Below, in pieces: positions 37,980 through 46,349 of a stretch of DNA of 64,000 nucleotides; the first letter of the stretch is position 1; each line of letters starts with the position of its first letter. The position numbers and the translations under genes were made by a program. The notes under the pieces were generated by a model. It was not told the origin of the DNA. It saw only the letters and a list, made by a program, of their open reading frames with translations, and made no database searches. Source of the stretch: RHKX01 sp963745755 (GTDB lineage Bacteria; Actinomycetota; Thermoleophilia; Solirubrobacterales; 70-9); the NCBI GenBank assembly GCA_963745755.1, contig CAVUYP010000002.1, positions 319,536 to 383,535 on the forward strand. The letters run 5' to 3'.

Positions 37980-38321
37980 TCAGCGCCGCGGCGTCCGCCG
38001 CCCGCGCTTTCCGGCCGGCCGCTTACCGCGGCTCTCGAGCTTGCGGCGTCCCGACTCGCGGGCGCTGACCGCCTTGACCCGGTTCAGACCGGGCTCGAGG
38101 ATCCGCTGCGCGCAGCCGCGGTGCCAGTGCCGGTGCTCGGTGCCGCCGAGCTTCATGACCGTCTGCGCGACGACGTGGTCTTCGCCGATCTCGACGTCGC
38201 CGTAACAGCCGGGGCAGGTGTACTGCTTCTGCGCGATCCCGCGGATCAGCCAGACCTCGTCACCGTCAGCCGAGATGCCGAGGAGGCTCTGGCGTGAGTT
38301 CGGCAGGCCCGACCCGCTCAT
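37980..38321 (-). CDS. Small zinc-ribbon protein
   Basis: 113 aa. CPGCYGDVEIGEDHVVAQTV and HRHWHRGCAQRILEPG give a Cys/Cys...His/Cys set like that of treble-clef or HNH-type zinc ribbons. A long basic tail (RRKLESRGKRPAGKRGRRTPRR) could bind nucleic acid. I recall homologues across actinobacteria with no assigned function. It converges on the lipoprotein gene (12 nt between stops). Confidence 0.65.
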   Translation of the reverse strand: MSGSGLPNSRQSLLGISADGDEVWLIRGIAQKQYTCPGCYGDVEIGEDHVVAQTVMKLGGTEHRHWHRGCAQRILEPGLNRVKAVSARESGRRKLESRGKRPAGKRGRRTPRR

Positions 38322-38371
38322 CCGCGTGCCCCGCGCCGCTCGCCGATTTCGCTGCTAGTCACTTCGCCTCC

Positions 38372-38725
38372 TCAGCCGACGACGATCAGGGCCATCGTCC
38401 CGATGCCGAGGCCGATTCCCGCCAGCGCCAGCCAGCGGGTGACGCCCTGCCGCGGCTCGCTGAGCCGGCCGCTGCGGGCGGCGGCGTCGACGTCGCGTCC
38501 GCGCAGCGTTCCGTAGATCGTCAGCGCGATGCCGTAGGCGGCGTAGGCGACGCCCATGACCGTGTACGGCCAGACCGTCTCGGTGGAGGCGAGCTCGGGG
38601 ACGACGCGGCCGACCGCGATCGCCACCGCCAGCGCCGCCAGCCCGGTCCGCCACCAGGCCAGCACGGTGCGCTCGCCGGCGAGCGTCGTCCGCTCGGTCA
38701 CGTCGGGGGCGATCTGCTCGGCCAT
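38372..38725 (-). CDS. DUF202-family small membrane protein
   Basis: 117 aa with three hydrophobic segments (GLAALAVAIAVGRVVPEL, YTVMGVAYAAYGIALTIYG, LALAGIGLGIGTMALIVVG). The N-terminal ERTVLAWWRTGLAAL is the signature of DUF202 proteins (YidH-like). Function unknown. It has a leaderless-type start: TAGAGT on the minus strand, 8 nt upstream. Confidence 0.8.
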   Translation of the reverse strand: MAEQIAPDVTERTTLAGERTVLAWWRTGLAALAVAIAVGRVVPELASTETVWPYTVMGVAYAAYGIALTIYGTLRGRDVDAAARSGRLSEPRQGVTRWLALAGIGLGIGTMALIVVG

Positions 38726-38733
38726 CGGTTGCG

Positions 38734-38739
38734 ACTCTA
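38734..38739 (-). promoter_or_regulatory. -10 box of a leaderless promoter (DUF202 gene)
   Basis: TAGAGT on the minus strand, 8 nt before the ATG at 38725. Confidence 0.5.
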
Positions 38740-38792
38740 GCTGCGCGGCGCGCCCGGTCCGGTCGCCACCGGGCGGCGACCGCCGACCGGAA

Positions 38793-38798
38793 TAGGCT
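38793..38798 (+). promoter_or_regulatory. -10 box of a leaderless promoter (GAP-family gene)
   Basis: TAGGCT 7 nt before the ATG at 38806. It is divergent from the DUF202 promoter 60 nt away. Confidence 0.55.
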
Positions 38799-38805
38799 GT
38801 CGCGA

Positions 38806-39477
38806 ATGGGCAATGCGATCGGTCAGGTTCTCGTTCTCGCCGTCGGCGTGGCGATCAGCCCGATCCCGCTGATCGGCGTGGCGCTGCTGCTGACGACGCC
38901 GTCGGCCCGTAGCAACGGCCCGGCGTTCCTGCTCGGCTGGGTTGCGGGCCTGGCGATCGTCGGCGTCGTCTTCCTGCTCGTTTCCGGCGGTGCCGACGCG
39001 AGCACGAGCGGATCGGGTGGCTGGGTCGACGTCCTGAAGCTGCTGCTCGGCATCGGCCTGCTCGTCCTCGCCGGGCGGCAGTGGCGCTCGCGGCCGCGAT
39101 CCGGCGAGGAGCCGGAGCTGCCGGGCTGGATGCGCTCGCTCGACACCTTCACGGCGGGCCGCTCGGCGGCGGTAGGCGCGGTGCTCGCTGCCAACCCGAA
39201 GAACTTCATCCTCGTCGTCGGCGCCGCGACGACGATCGCCCAGGCGGGGATCTCGGCGGGTTCGCAGGCGGTCGCCCTGCTCGTCTTCATCGTCGTCGCC
39301 AGCGCCGCGATCGGCGGCGCCGTCGGGCTCTACCTGGCGCTCGGGGAGCGGTCGGTGGCGACGCTCGACCACCTCCGCGACCGGCTCGGCCGCGGCAACG
39401 CGGCGATCATGGCGACGCTCTGCCTGCTGATCGGCGCGAAGCTGATCGGTGACGCGATCTCGGGGTTCTCGGCGTGA
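38806..39477 (+). CDS. GAP/Sap-family membrane protein (LysE-like fold)
   Basis: 223 aa with six hydrophobic helices. The opening GQVLVLAVGVAISPIPLIGVALLL and the internal GAVLAANPKNFILVVGAATTI resemble mycobacterial GAP/Sap proteins, which help move glycolipids, within the LysE exporter superfamily. The cargo here is unknown. The start is set by the TAGGCT box. Confidence 0.75.
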   Translation: MGNAIGQVLVLAVGVAISPIPLIGVALLLTTPSARSNGPAFLLGWVAGLAIVGVVFLLVSGGADASTSGSGGWVDVLKLLLGIGLLVLAGRQWRSRPRSGEEPELPGWMRSLDTFTAGRSAAVGAVLAANPKNFILVVGAATTIAQAGISAGSQAVALLVFIVVASAAIGGAVGLYLALGERSVATLDHLRDRLGRGNAAIMATLCLLIGAKLIGDAISGFSA

Positions 39478-39621
39478 GCGCCGGCGACGACGGTCGCGCT
39501 GCGGCGTTCAAGGGCCGCCCGGTTGCCGCCGATCAACCGTCCGAGCGGGAACTTGCCGGTTCTCGGGACAGGCAAAATCGCGCTTCCGCACGGGCGGCGC
39601 AGTCGATGGGAGTGAACAGAG

Positions 39622-40047
39622 ATGCTCAGTGAACGTAGGGAGAAGCTGCTGATCGCCGGTTCGGCGCTGGCGCTGGTCGTGGCGGTCGTCGCGGTCATCC
39701 TCGCGGTGACCGCCAAGAACGACAACAACACGAGCAACGCCGCCGTCAAGGAGGAGGTGCAGACGCAGGTCGCCGCGCTTCAGGGCGAGGCTGCCAAGCA
39801 GCGGCGCCAGGCGCAGCGCGAGAACAGCCAGGCGAAGCAGGGCATCGCCAAGCAGGGGAAGAAGCTGAACAACCAGGACAAGCGCCAGAGCGCCGCGATC
39901 GCCCAGCTCAACACCGAGGTCAAAAACCAGGACAAGCAGATCTCGGCGCTCAAGGATCAGCAGCAGAAGCTCGTCGACGGCCAGCAGAAGCTCTCCAACC
40001 AGATCGCCAAGCTCGAGGGCAAGCTGAAGTCGAAGAAGAACAAGTAG
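39622..40047 (+). CDS. Membrane-anchored coiled-coil protein
   Basis: 141 aa. One N-terminal transmembrane helix (LLIAGSALALVVAVVAVILAV, residues ~9-29) is followed by ~105 residues with almost no hydrophobic side chains outside heptads: Gln, Lys, Asn and Ala dominate (QRRQAQRENSQAKQGIAKQG...). This is a long coiled coil on the outer or inner face, with a lysine tail. No family is recognised. It converges on the carboxylase gene across a short GC hairpin (40049-40073). Confidence 0.65.
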   Translation: MLSERREKLLIAGSALALVVAVVAVILAVTAKNDNNTSNAAVKEEVQTQVAALQGEAAKQRRQAQRENSQAKQGIAKQGKKLNNQDKRQSAAIAQLNTEVKNQDKQISALKDQQQKLVDGQQKLSNQIAKLEGKLKSKKNK

Positions 40048-40048
40048 C

Positions 40049-40073
40049 GCCGGCCGGCCCGGGGCCGGCGGCC
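40049..40073. terminator. GC hairpin between convergent genes
   Basis: The 27-nt gap between the coiled-coil and carboxylase stops contains GCCGGCC...GGCCGGC-type arms around CCCGGG. It probably serves both genes. Confidence 0.35.
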
Positions 40074-40074
40074 G

Positions 40075-41655
40075 CTACCAGGCGTCGACCGGGCGTCGTG
40101 CGGGCGCGGCGGCGTCGCCGGCGGCGGCGAGCGTGGCGGCGATCAGCCGCCGCGAGTCGGCCGGGTCGATCACGTCGTCGAGCTCGAAGATCGTCGCCGC
40201 GTTGAGCGCCTTGGCATGCTCGTGGGCATGCTCGGTGACCTCGCGGACGCGCCGCTCGCGGTCGTCGGGGTCGGCGATCGCCTCGAGCTCGCGGCGGAGG
40301 CCGAGGCGGACGGCGCCCTCGAGGCCCATCGCGCCGAGCTCGGCGGTCGGCCAGCCGACGGTCAGCAGCGGTTCGTGGAGGCCGCCGCCCGCCATCGCCT
40401 GGGCGCCGAGCCCGTAGGCCTTGCGGAGGATCAGCGCCACGAGCGGCACCCGCAGGTTCGCCCCGGCGTTGAACAGCCGCGAGCAATGGCGGACGAGGGC
40501 GGTCGCCTCGGCGTCGGGGCCGACCATCATCCCCGGCGTGTCGATCAGCGACAGCAGCGGGATCCCGTAGGCGTCGCAGAGCTGCATGAACCTCGCCGCC
40601 TTGTCGGAGCCGTCGCTGGTGATCGCGCCGGCCATCTGCATCGGGTTGTTGGCGACGATGCCGACGGCGCGGCCCTCGATCCGCGCCAGCGCGGTGACCA
40701 TCCCCTTCGCGAACTCGTCGCGCAGGTAGGTCACCGAGCCGACGTCGACGAGCGCGTCGATCGCCTTGTGGACGTCGTAGGCGCGCCGGCGACTCGCGGG
40801 GACGACCTCGCGGATCGGTCCAGGGTCGGGCTCCTCCCAGTCGGCAAGCGGCCCCTGGAAGTAGGCGAGCAGGCGCTTCGCTGCGGCGACGGCAGCGGCC
40901 TCGTCGGCGACCCGCAGGTCGACGACGCCGTTCGGCGCCTGGACGTCGATCGGGCCGATCTGCTCGGGGGCGAATTCGCCGAGCCCGCCGCCGGCGACCA
41001 TCGCCGGCCCGCCCATCCCGAGCGCGATGTCCTCGGTGGCGACGATCAGGTCGGCGCTGCCGGCGAGGACCGCGTTTCCCGCGAAGCAGCGTCCGGCGAC
41101 GACCGCGATCCGCGGTGCGACGCCGGAGATCCGCGCCCAGAGTGCGAAGGCGCGGGTGTCGAGCGCCGAGACGACCGGGTAGTCGGTGTCGCCGGGGCGG
41201 CCGCCGCCACCCTCGGCGAAGAGGACGGTGGGGAGGCGCAGCCGCTCGATCAGCTCGAACATCCGATCCTTCTTGCGGTGCCCGAAGACGCCCTGGGTGC
41301 CGGCGAGGACCATGTAGTCGTAGGAGAGGACCGCGCAGGCGGCACCGTCGCCGAACTGCTCGCCGTTGATCCGGGCCGTCCCCGCGATCAGCCCGTCCGC
41401 CGGTGTCCGCTCGAGCAGCTCACGAACCTCGCGGCGGGCGCGCTGCGCGGCGATCGCGAGGCCGCCGTATTCGACGAAGCTGCCCGGGTCGACGAGGTCG
41501 GCGAGGTTCTCGCGCGCCGTCCGCCGGCCGCCGGCGTGGCGCTTCGCAACCGCCTCGGGCCGCGCCTCGTCGCCGAGCAGCGCCTTGCGCTCGCGCAGCT
41601 CGGCGAGCTCCGGGCGCGCCGCCTCGTCCTCGTCTGGGGTCGATTCGCCGCTCAC
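40075..41655 (-). CDS. Acyl-CoA carboxylase carboxyltransferase (beta) subunit
   Basis: 526 aa of the propionyl/methylmalonyl-CoA carboxyltransferase family, which transfers CO2 from biotin to acyl-CoA. Marks are KRHAGGRRTARENLADLVDPGSF near the N-terminus, the oxyanion-hole regions GRCFAGNAVLAG and GIVANNPMQMAGAI, and IPLLSLIDTPGMMVGPDAE in the C-terminal crotonase half. LMMGPxAE-type and ALILRKAYGLGAQAM segments agree. The biotin-carrying alpha subunit is not in the window. Acyl specificity is unresolved. The GTG start has TAGGAT 8 nt upstream. Confidence 0.88.
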   Translation of the reverse strand: MSGESTPDEDEAARPELAELRERKALLGDEARPEAVAKRHAGGRRTARENLADLVDPGSFVEYGGLAIAAQRARREVRELLERTPADGLIAGTARINGEQFGDGAACAVLSYDYMVLAGTQGVFGHRKKDRMFELIERLRLPTVLFAEGGGGRPGDTDYPVVSALDTRAFALWARISGVAPRIAVVAGRCFAGNAVLAGSADLIVATEDIALGMGGPAMVAGGGLGEFAPEQIGPIDVQAPNGVVDLRVADEAAAVAAAKRLLAYFQGPLADWEEPDPGPIREVVPASRRRAYDVHKAIDALVDVGSVTYLRDEFAKGMVTALARIEGRAVGIVANNPMQMAGAITSDGSDKAARFMQLCDAYGIPLLSLIDTPGMMVGPDAEATALVRHCSRLFNAGANLRVPLVALILRKAYGLGAQAMAGGGLHEPLLTVGWPTAELGAMGLEGAVRLGLRRELEAIADPDDRERRVREVTEHAHEHAKALNAATIFELDDVIDPADSRRLIAATLAAAGDAAAPARRPVDAW

Positions 41656-41663
41656 CGCCGGCG

Positions 41664-41669
41664 ATCCTA
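41664..41669 (-). promoter_or_regulatory. -10 box of a leaderless promoter (carboxylase gene)
   Basis: TAGGAT on the minus strand, 8 nt before the GTG at 41655. Confidence 0.5.
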
Positions 41670-41710
41670 TCCCGGGCAGCCGCGGCGGCCGGGCCCGCGG
41701 CCGCCGGCGA

Positions 41711-42652
41711 TCAGTCGACGTTGCCGAGGTCGCTGACGTGGACGTGGGGGAGCAGCCGCTCGACCTCGGTGCGCCGGCCGGTGCCGAGGCCGCGCCGGGT
41801 GACGTTCAGCGCACCGGCGGCGACTCCGAGCTTGAACGCTTCGATGATCGACCGTTCGTCGGCGAGCGCGACGGCGATTCCGGCGAACATCGAATCGCCG
41901 GCTCCGGTCGGGTCGCTCGGCTCCAGCCGCGGGCCGGCGAGCTCGTAGAGACGCCCGTCGAGCATCGCCAGCGCCGGCTCGGCGGCCCGGGAGATGATCA
42001 CGCCGCGGGCACCGCGATGGCGCAGCTCACGGATGCCGGCGAGCAGCTGCTCGGGCGCCGGTCCCTCGGCGAGGCCCTCGGCGATCAGCTCCTCGTGGCT
42101 GATCTTGAGCAGCTCGAGCCGGCCGGCCAGGGCCCCTTCGAGCGCGCCGCCGGTCAAGTCGCCGATCACGGTGACGCCGTTCGTGCCGAGATCGACGGCG
42201 AGGCGGCGGTAGAAGTCGGGCGGCAGTGCGTCGGGTGGCTGCGGCCCGGTCAGAGCGACCGTGCCGGCCTCGAGCCCCGCCGCCAGCGTCGCTCCGTAGA
42301 GCTCGTCGGTCTCGTGGCGCCATAGGCGTGGGCCGTCGGTGGACGCGACGACGACCCGCTCGCCGCTGCGGCGGTCGTGGACGTAGGAGCCGCTGCGTCC
42401 GTGGGCGGCGGTGCTGCGGACCTCGATGCGGGGCGCCTCGAGCAGGCCCTCGAGGACCGTGCCGGCCTCGCCGGCCAGAGCGACGCAGAGCACGACTTCG
42501 GCTTCGAGGGCGGCCGCCATGTGGGCCACCCAGACGCCCTGTCCACCGGGGTGGTAGTGGGTCTCGGGGCCGCTCTCGTCACCGGGCTCGATCGTGACGG
42601 TGAGGATCGGGCTCGGCGCGAGGATCGCGATCTGGGCTCGCTCTTTGGGCAT
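41711..42652 (-). CDS. PfkB-family sugar kinase (1-phosphofructokinase-like)
   Basis: 313 aa. ILAPSPILTVTIEPGDESG and HYHPGGQGVWVAHMAAAL correspond to the substrate-binding N-terminus of 1-phosphofructokinase/tagatose-6-phosphate kinases (usual N-P-x-x-D and GGKGxNVA). SDPTGAGDSMFAGIAVALA is the PfkB signature with the catalytic Asp. The GGQG in place of GGKG is unusual. I prefer the ATG at 42652 over the GTG one codon upstream because TACCGT lies 8 nt before it, the normal leaderless spacing here. It is divergent from the diguanylate cyclase gene. Confidence 0.8.
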   Translation of the reverse strand: MPKERAQIAILAPSPILTVTIEPGDESGPETHYHPGGQGVWVAHMAAALEAEVVLCVALAGEAGTVLEGLLEAPRIEVRSTAAHGRSGSYVHDRRSGERVVVASTDGPRLWRHETDELYGATLAAGLEAGTVALTGPQPPDALPPDFYRRLAVDLGTNGVTVIGDLTGGALEGALAGRLELLKISHEELIAEGLAEGPAPEQLLAGIRELRHRGARGVIISRAAEPALAMLDGRLYELAGPRLEPSDPTGAGDSMFAGIAVALADERSIIEAFKLGVAAGALNVTRRGLGTGRRTEVERLLPHVHVSDLGNVD

Positions 42653-42660
42653 CACCGATC

Positions 42661-42666
42661 ACGGTA
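42661..42666 (-). promoter_or_regulatory. -10 box of a leaderless promoter (pfkB-like gene)
   Basis: TACCGT on the minus strand, 8 nt before the ATG at 42652. Confidence 0.45.
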
Positions 42667-42722
42667 GTCCACCGCGCTGCTCCCGGCTGAAGGTTTCGGC
42701 GCCGGGTGCCGAGGGTGAGTTG

Positions 42723-44492
42723 GTGAACGACGCGGGGCCGGACCCCACCCAGATGCTGATCGCGGACGTCCAATCGATCGCGCCTGATTCGGCGATACTG
42801 CGATCGATCCTCGACGGCCTGCCGGCGATGGTCGGCTACTGGGATGCCGACCTCCGCAACCGGATGGCGAACTCGGCCTACATCGAGTGGTTCGGGCTCA
42901 CCCCCGAGCAGATGCACGGCATGCACATGCGCGACGTGCTCGGCCCCGAGCTCTACGAGAAGAACCGGCCCCACATCGAGCGGGTGCTGGCCGGCGAGCA
43001 GCAGCTCTTCGACCGGACGATCGTCGACGCGCAGGCGGCGACCCGCCACACCCAGGCCTCCTACATCCCCGACGTCCGCGGCGGCGAGGTGCGGGGGTTC
43101 TTCGTCCTCGTCACCGACATCACTCCGCGGGTCCAGGCGGAGACGCAGCTGAAGCGGAGCACCGAGCAGTACCGGGCACTCGTCCGCAGCATCCCCGGCG
43201 GCCTCGTGCTGCTGTTCGATCCCGAGCTCCGTTACCGGATCGCCGAGGGCGAGGCCTTGGCTGCGTTCGGATACGAGTCCGCGCTGCTCGAGGGCAGCAC
43301 GCTGGAGGAGGCGCACTCGCCCGAAGTCGCCGCCGAGCTGGCGCCGCGTTACCGGCGGGCGCTCGCCGGCGAGGCGGTCTCCTGGGACGAGGTCGCGGGC
43401 GACAAGGTGTTCCGGCTCAATGCCGGACCGGTCCGCGATCATGGCGGCAGCGTCTTCGCCGGGATGGTCGTCTGCACCGACATCACGGCCGAGCACCGCG
43501 CGGAGGTGATCGCCCGGGCATTGCGCGCGATCGCGACCCTGATCGCCGGCAACGCGTCCCTCGACGAGGTCGTCGCGGCGATCGCCGAGCGGATGCACGA
43601 CGTCTTCGACTTCGAGCAGGCCGCGGTGCTGCGCCTCGACGCCCCCGACCGAGCGACGATCCTCGCCGCCCGCCCGGCGATGCCGGAGCTTCCCGACCAG
43701 CTCGTCTTCCCACCCGGCGACCCGAGCGCAACCGCGATCGTCGCCAGGACCGGCGCGCCGGCGTTGGCCAGCTACGAGGCCGAGAGCGAGGGCGCCGGCA
43801 GACAGCTCTACGCCAGCGACATGCGCTCCGGCGGTGCTGCGCCGATCCGGATCCGCGGTGAGATCTGGGGCACCGTCGCGCTCGGATCGCGGACTCCCGG
43901 GGCGGTCGATGAATCGACGCTCAAGCGCCTCGCCAGCTTCGCGGAGATGGTCGAGATGGCGATCGGCAACGCCGCCGCCTGGTCGGAGCTGACCCGCCAG
44001 GCGACGACTGACCCGATCACCGGCCTGCCCAATCACCGCAGCTTCCATGAGCACCTCGACCGCGAGCTCGGCGAGACCCGGCGCAGCGGCCGGCCGCTCA
44101 GCGTCGTCGTCCTCGACCTCGATCGCTTCAAGCGCATCAACGACACCTTCGGGCACCCGGTCGGCGATCGGATCATCGCCGAGGTCGGCCGGCGTCTCGA
44201 CCGCGTCAAGCGCGAGCACGAGGTGATCGCCAGGATCGGCGGCGAGGAGTTCGCCTGGCTGCTGCCCAACACCGACGGCGATGCCGCCTTCGCTGCCGCC
44301 GAGCGGGCCCGCATGAGGATCGCCGAGGAGCCGTTCGAGGAGGTCGGCAGCCTCACCCTCTCGGCCGGCGTCTGCGATCTCGACTCCGCCGGCGGTCCCC
44401 AGGACCTCGTCGAGGACGCCGACCGGGCGCTCTACGCCGCCAAGCGGGCCGGCCGCAACCGGACGATGCGGGTGACGCCGGGCACGCTCTGA
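42723..44492 (+). CDS. Diguanylate cyclase with PAS-PAS-GAF-GGDEF architecture
   Basis: 589 aa with no transmembrane helix. Two PAS domains lie at ~15-135 (SILDGLPAMVGYWDADLRNRMAN...) and ~145-255 (LVRSIPGGLVLLFDPELRYRIAEG...), a GAF domain at ~265-405 (FEQAAVLRLDA...), and a GGDEF domain at ~420-585 that begins DPITGLPNHRSFHEHLDREL. The active site reads GGEEF, a functional variant, and is followed by LSAGVCDL. An RxxD inhibitory site is not evident at the usual place. It should make c-di-GMP in the cytoplasm in response to small-molecule or redox signals. The GTG start at 42723 is the best in-frame choice before PAS1. Confidence 0.88.
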   Translation: MNDAGPDPTQMLIADVQSIAPDSAILRSILDGLPAMVGYWDADLRNRMANSAYIEWFGLTPEQMHGMHMRDVLGPELYEKNRPHIERVLAGEQQLFDRTIVDAQAATRHTQASYIPDVRGGEVRGFFVLVTDITPRVQAETQLKRSTEQYRALVRSIPGGLVLLFDPELRYRIAEGEALAAFGYESALLEGSTLEEAHSPEVAAELAPRYRRALAGEAVSWDEVAGDKVFRLNAGPVRDHGGSVFAGMVVCTDITAEHRAEVIARALRAIATLIAGNASLDEVVAAIAERMHDVFDFEQAAVLRLDAPDRATILAARPAMPELPDQLVFPPGDPSATAIVARTGAPALASYEAESEGAGRQLYASDMRSGGAAPIRIRGEIWGTVALGSRTPGAVDESTLKRLASFAEMVEMAIGNAAAWSELTRQATTDPITGLPNHRSFHEHLDRELGETRRSGRPLSVVVLDLDRFKRINDTFGHPVGDRIIAEVGRRLDRVKREHEVIARIGGEEFAWLLPNTDGDAAFAAAERARMRIAEEPFEEVGSLTLSAGVCDLDSAGGPQDLVEDADRALYAAKRAGRNRTMRVTPGTL

Positions 44493-44502
44493 GCCCCTCC
44501 AA

Positions 44503-44555
44503 CCGCCGAGGTCGAGGAAACCGGCAACTGTCACCGGTTATCTCGACCTCGGCGG
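44503..44555. repeat. Third copy of palindromic repeat family B
   Basis: Arms CCGCCGAGGTCGAGGAAACC (44503-44522, plus GG) and its near-complement to 44555 surround CAACTGTCA. About 20 of 22 positions pair. It sits 10 nt after the GGDEF gene stop and 19 nt before the ABC ATPase start, and shares a 27-nt exact (inverted) match with the copy at 23206-23250. Confidence 0.7.
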
Positions 44556-44574
44556 GGGGTGCGATGATCGCCGC

Positions 44575-45471
44575 GTGCCGGCACTGATCGAGACCCGCGG
44601 GCTGAGCAAGCACTTCGGCGCGACGCGGGCGCTGGACGACGTCTCGATGTCGGTCGAGCCCGGCGAGGCGTTCGGCTTCCTCGGCCCGAACGGCGCCGGC
44701 AAGACGACGCTGATCCGCCTGCTCACCGACCTCCTGCACCCGACCGGCGGCTCGGCGACGATCTTCGGGCTCGACACCCGGGCCGACAGCGCGGCGATCC
44801 GGGCGCGGCTCGGCAACCTGCCCGGCGACTACGCCTACGACCCGCGACTGACCGGCCGCGAGATCGTCTCCTTCTTCGCCGAGCTCCGCGGGGTGTCGGG
44901 GTTGGGGCGGGCCGAGCGGCTCGCGGAGCGCTTCGAGGCCGACCTCGACCGCCGCCTCGGACAGCTCTCGCGCGGCAACCGCCAGAAGATCGGCCTGATC
45001 CAGGCGGCATTCCACGAGCCCGAGCTGCTGCTGCTCGACGAGCCGACGAGCAGCCTCGACCCGCTGATGCAGGAGGAGTTCCTCAGCTTCGTCGCCGAGG
45101 AGCGAAATCGCGGCGTCACCGTCTTCTTCTCCTCGCACGAGCTCGACGAGATCGAGCGCGCCTGCGACCGGGTCGCGATCGTCCGCGAGGGGTCGCTCGT
45201 CGCCGTCGAGGACGTCGCCGAGATCACCGGCCGGAGCTTCAAGCACGTCCGGCTCGAGTTCGCCGAGGTCGTCGATGCCGGCGAGTTCCGCCGCATCGAC
45301 GGCGTCACCGACGTCGAGCAGTCGGGACGGTTGATCAGCTTCAAGGCGCGCGGACAGCTCGACGCCGTCGTCAAGGCGGCCGCCGGCCACCCCCTGACCG
45401 ACATCGAGATGACGCGGCCGACCCTCGAGGAGCTCGTCCTCGCCTACTACGGACGGCAGGGGGCGGATTGA
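44575..45471 (+). CDS. ABC-2 exporter ATP-binding subunit
   Basis: 298 aa. Walker A GPNGAGKTTLIR is near residues 38-49. The ABC signature appears as LSRGNRQKIGLIQAA, and Walker B as LLLLDEPTSSLDPL, followed by FFSSHELDEIERACDRVAIV (H-loop). The C-terminal ~80 residues match the DrrA/YhaQ-like extension of drug or lipid exporters. It overlaps the permease start by 4 nt. The GTG start lies directly downstream of the family B palindrome. Confidence 0.93.
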   Translation: MPALIETRGLSKHFGATRALDDVSMSVEPGEAFGFLGPNGAGKTTLIRLLTDLLHPTGGSATIFGLDTRADSAAIRARLGNLPGDYAYDPRLTGREIVSFFAELRGVSGLGRAERLAERFEADLDRRLGQLSRGNRQKIGLIQAAFHEPELLLLDEPTSSLDPLMQEEFLSFVAEERNRGVTVFFSSHELDEIERACDRVAIVREGSLVAVEDVAEITGRSFKHVRLEFAEVVDAGEFRRIDGVTDVEQSGRLISFKARGQLDAVVKAAAGHPLTDIEMTRPTLEELVLAYYGRQGAD

Positions 45472-46316
45472 CCGCGACAAACGGCTCCGCCACCGCGCCG
45501 ACGGCGCCGCACCGGCCGCCGCCGGCGTGGGTTTCGCTGCGGGCGCTGCTCCGCCGCGGCCTCCGCGACAACCGGCGGGCGCCGCTGACCTGGGGCGGCT
45601 CGCTCGGCGCCTTCAGCACCCTGATCATCTTCACCTGGCCGTCGATCGAGGGCTCGGTCGGCCAGCTCGTCGAGAGCTACCCCGAGGGGCTCAAGCAGGC
45701 CTTCGGGATCGAGGCGCTGGACTCGGTCGAGGCCTACTTCGACGCCGAGATGCTGAGCCTGATCGTGCCGCTGGCGATCGCCTTCCTGGCCGTGCGCACG
45801 GTCGCTCGCGGGATCTCCGGAGCCGAGGAGACGGCCTGGCTCGACACCCTGCTGACGACGCCGCTGTCGCGTTCGGCGCTCGTCGCCGGGACGTTCCTGC
45901 TGACCGGCGTGCTGATCGCGCTGGTGCTCGTCCTGACCACCGCGATCGCGCTCCTCGCCGGCCTGGTCTCGGGTACCGATCCGTCGGCGGCGGTGATCGG
46001 CCGCGGGGTGGCGAACGTCTGGCCGCTGGCGATGTTCTTCGCCGGCCTCGCGGCACTCGCCACCGGGCGCCTGCACAGCGCCGGAACGGTGACCGCGGTC
46101 GCCAGCGGCGCACTCGTCGCCATGTACCTGCTCGACGTCGTCGGCAAGATCTCCTCCGACCTCGAGCCGCTGCGCTGGATCTCCGCCTTCCGCTACTACG
46201 GCGACGCGATCCGTGACGGCATCGACCCGCTCGCCTTCATCGGTCTGACCGTGGCCGGCGCCGTCCTCGCCGCGCTCGGCGCGGCGCTCCTGCAACGCCG
46301 CGACCTGATCGCCTGA
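45468..46316 (+). CDS. ABC-2 exporter permease
   Basis: 282 aa with six hydrophobic helices (e.g. LSLIVPLAIAFLAVRTVARG, VAGTFLLTGVLIALVLVLTTA, LAFIGLTVAGAVLAALGAALL). The translation start is probably TTG at 45468, inside the ATPase stop region (TTGA). SGAEETAWLDTLLTTPLSR matches the cytoplasmic coupling segment of ABC-2 permeases. The exporter cargo is not evident. Confidence 0.85.
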   Translation: MTATNGSATAPTAPHRPPPAWVSLRALLRRGLRDNRRAPLTWGGSLGAFSTLIIFTWPSIEGSVGQLVESYPEGLKQAFGIEALDSVEAYFDAEMLSLIVPLAIAFLAVRTVARGISGAEETAWLDTLLTTPLSRSALVAGTFLLTGVLIALVLVLTTAIALLAGLVSGTDPSAAVIGRGVANVWPLAMFFAGLAALATGRLHSAGTVTAVASGALVAMYLLDVVGKISSDLEPLRWISAFRYYGDAIRDGIDPLAFIGLTVAGAVLAALGAALLQRRDLIA

Positions 46317-46349
46317 CCGCCGCCCCGGGCCCGGAGCCGCCGGGTCGGC

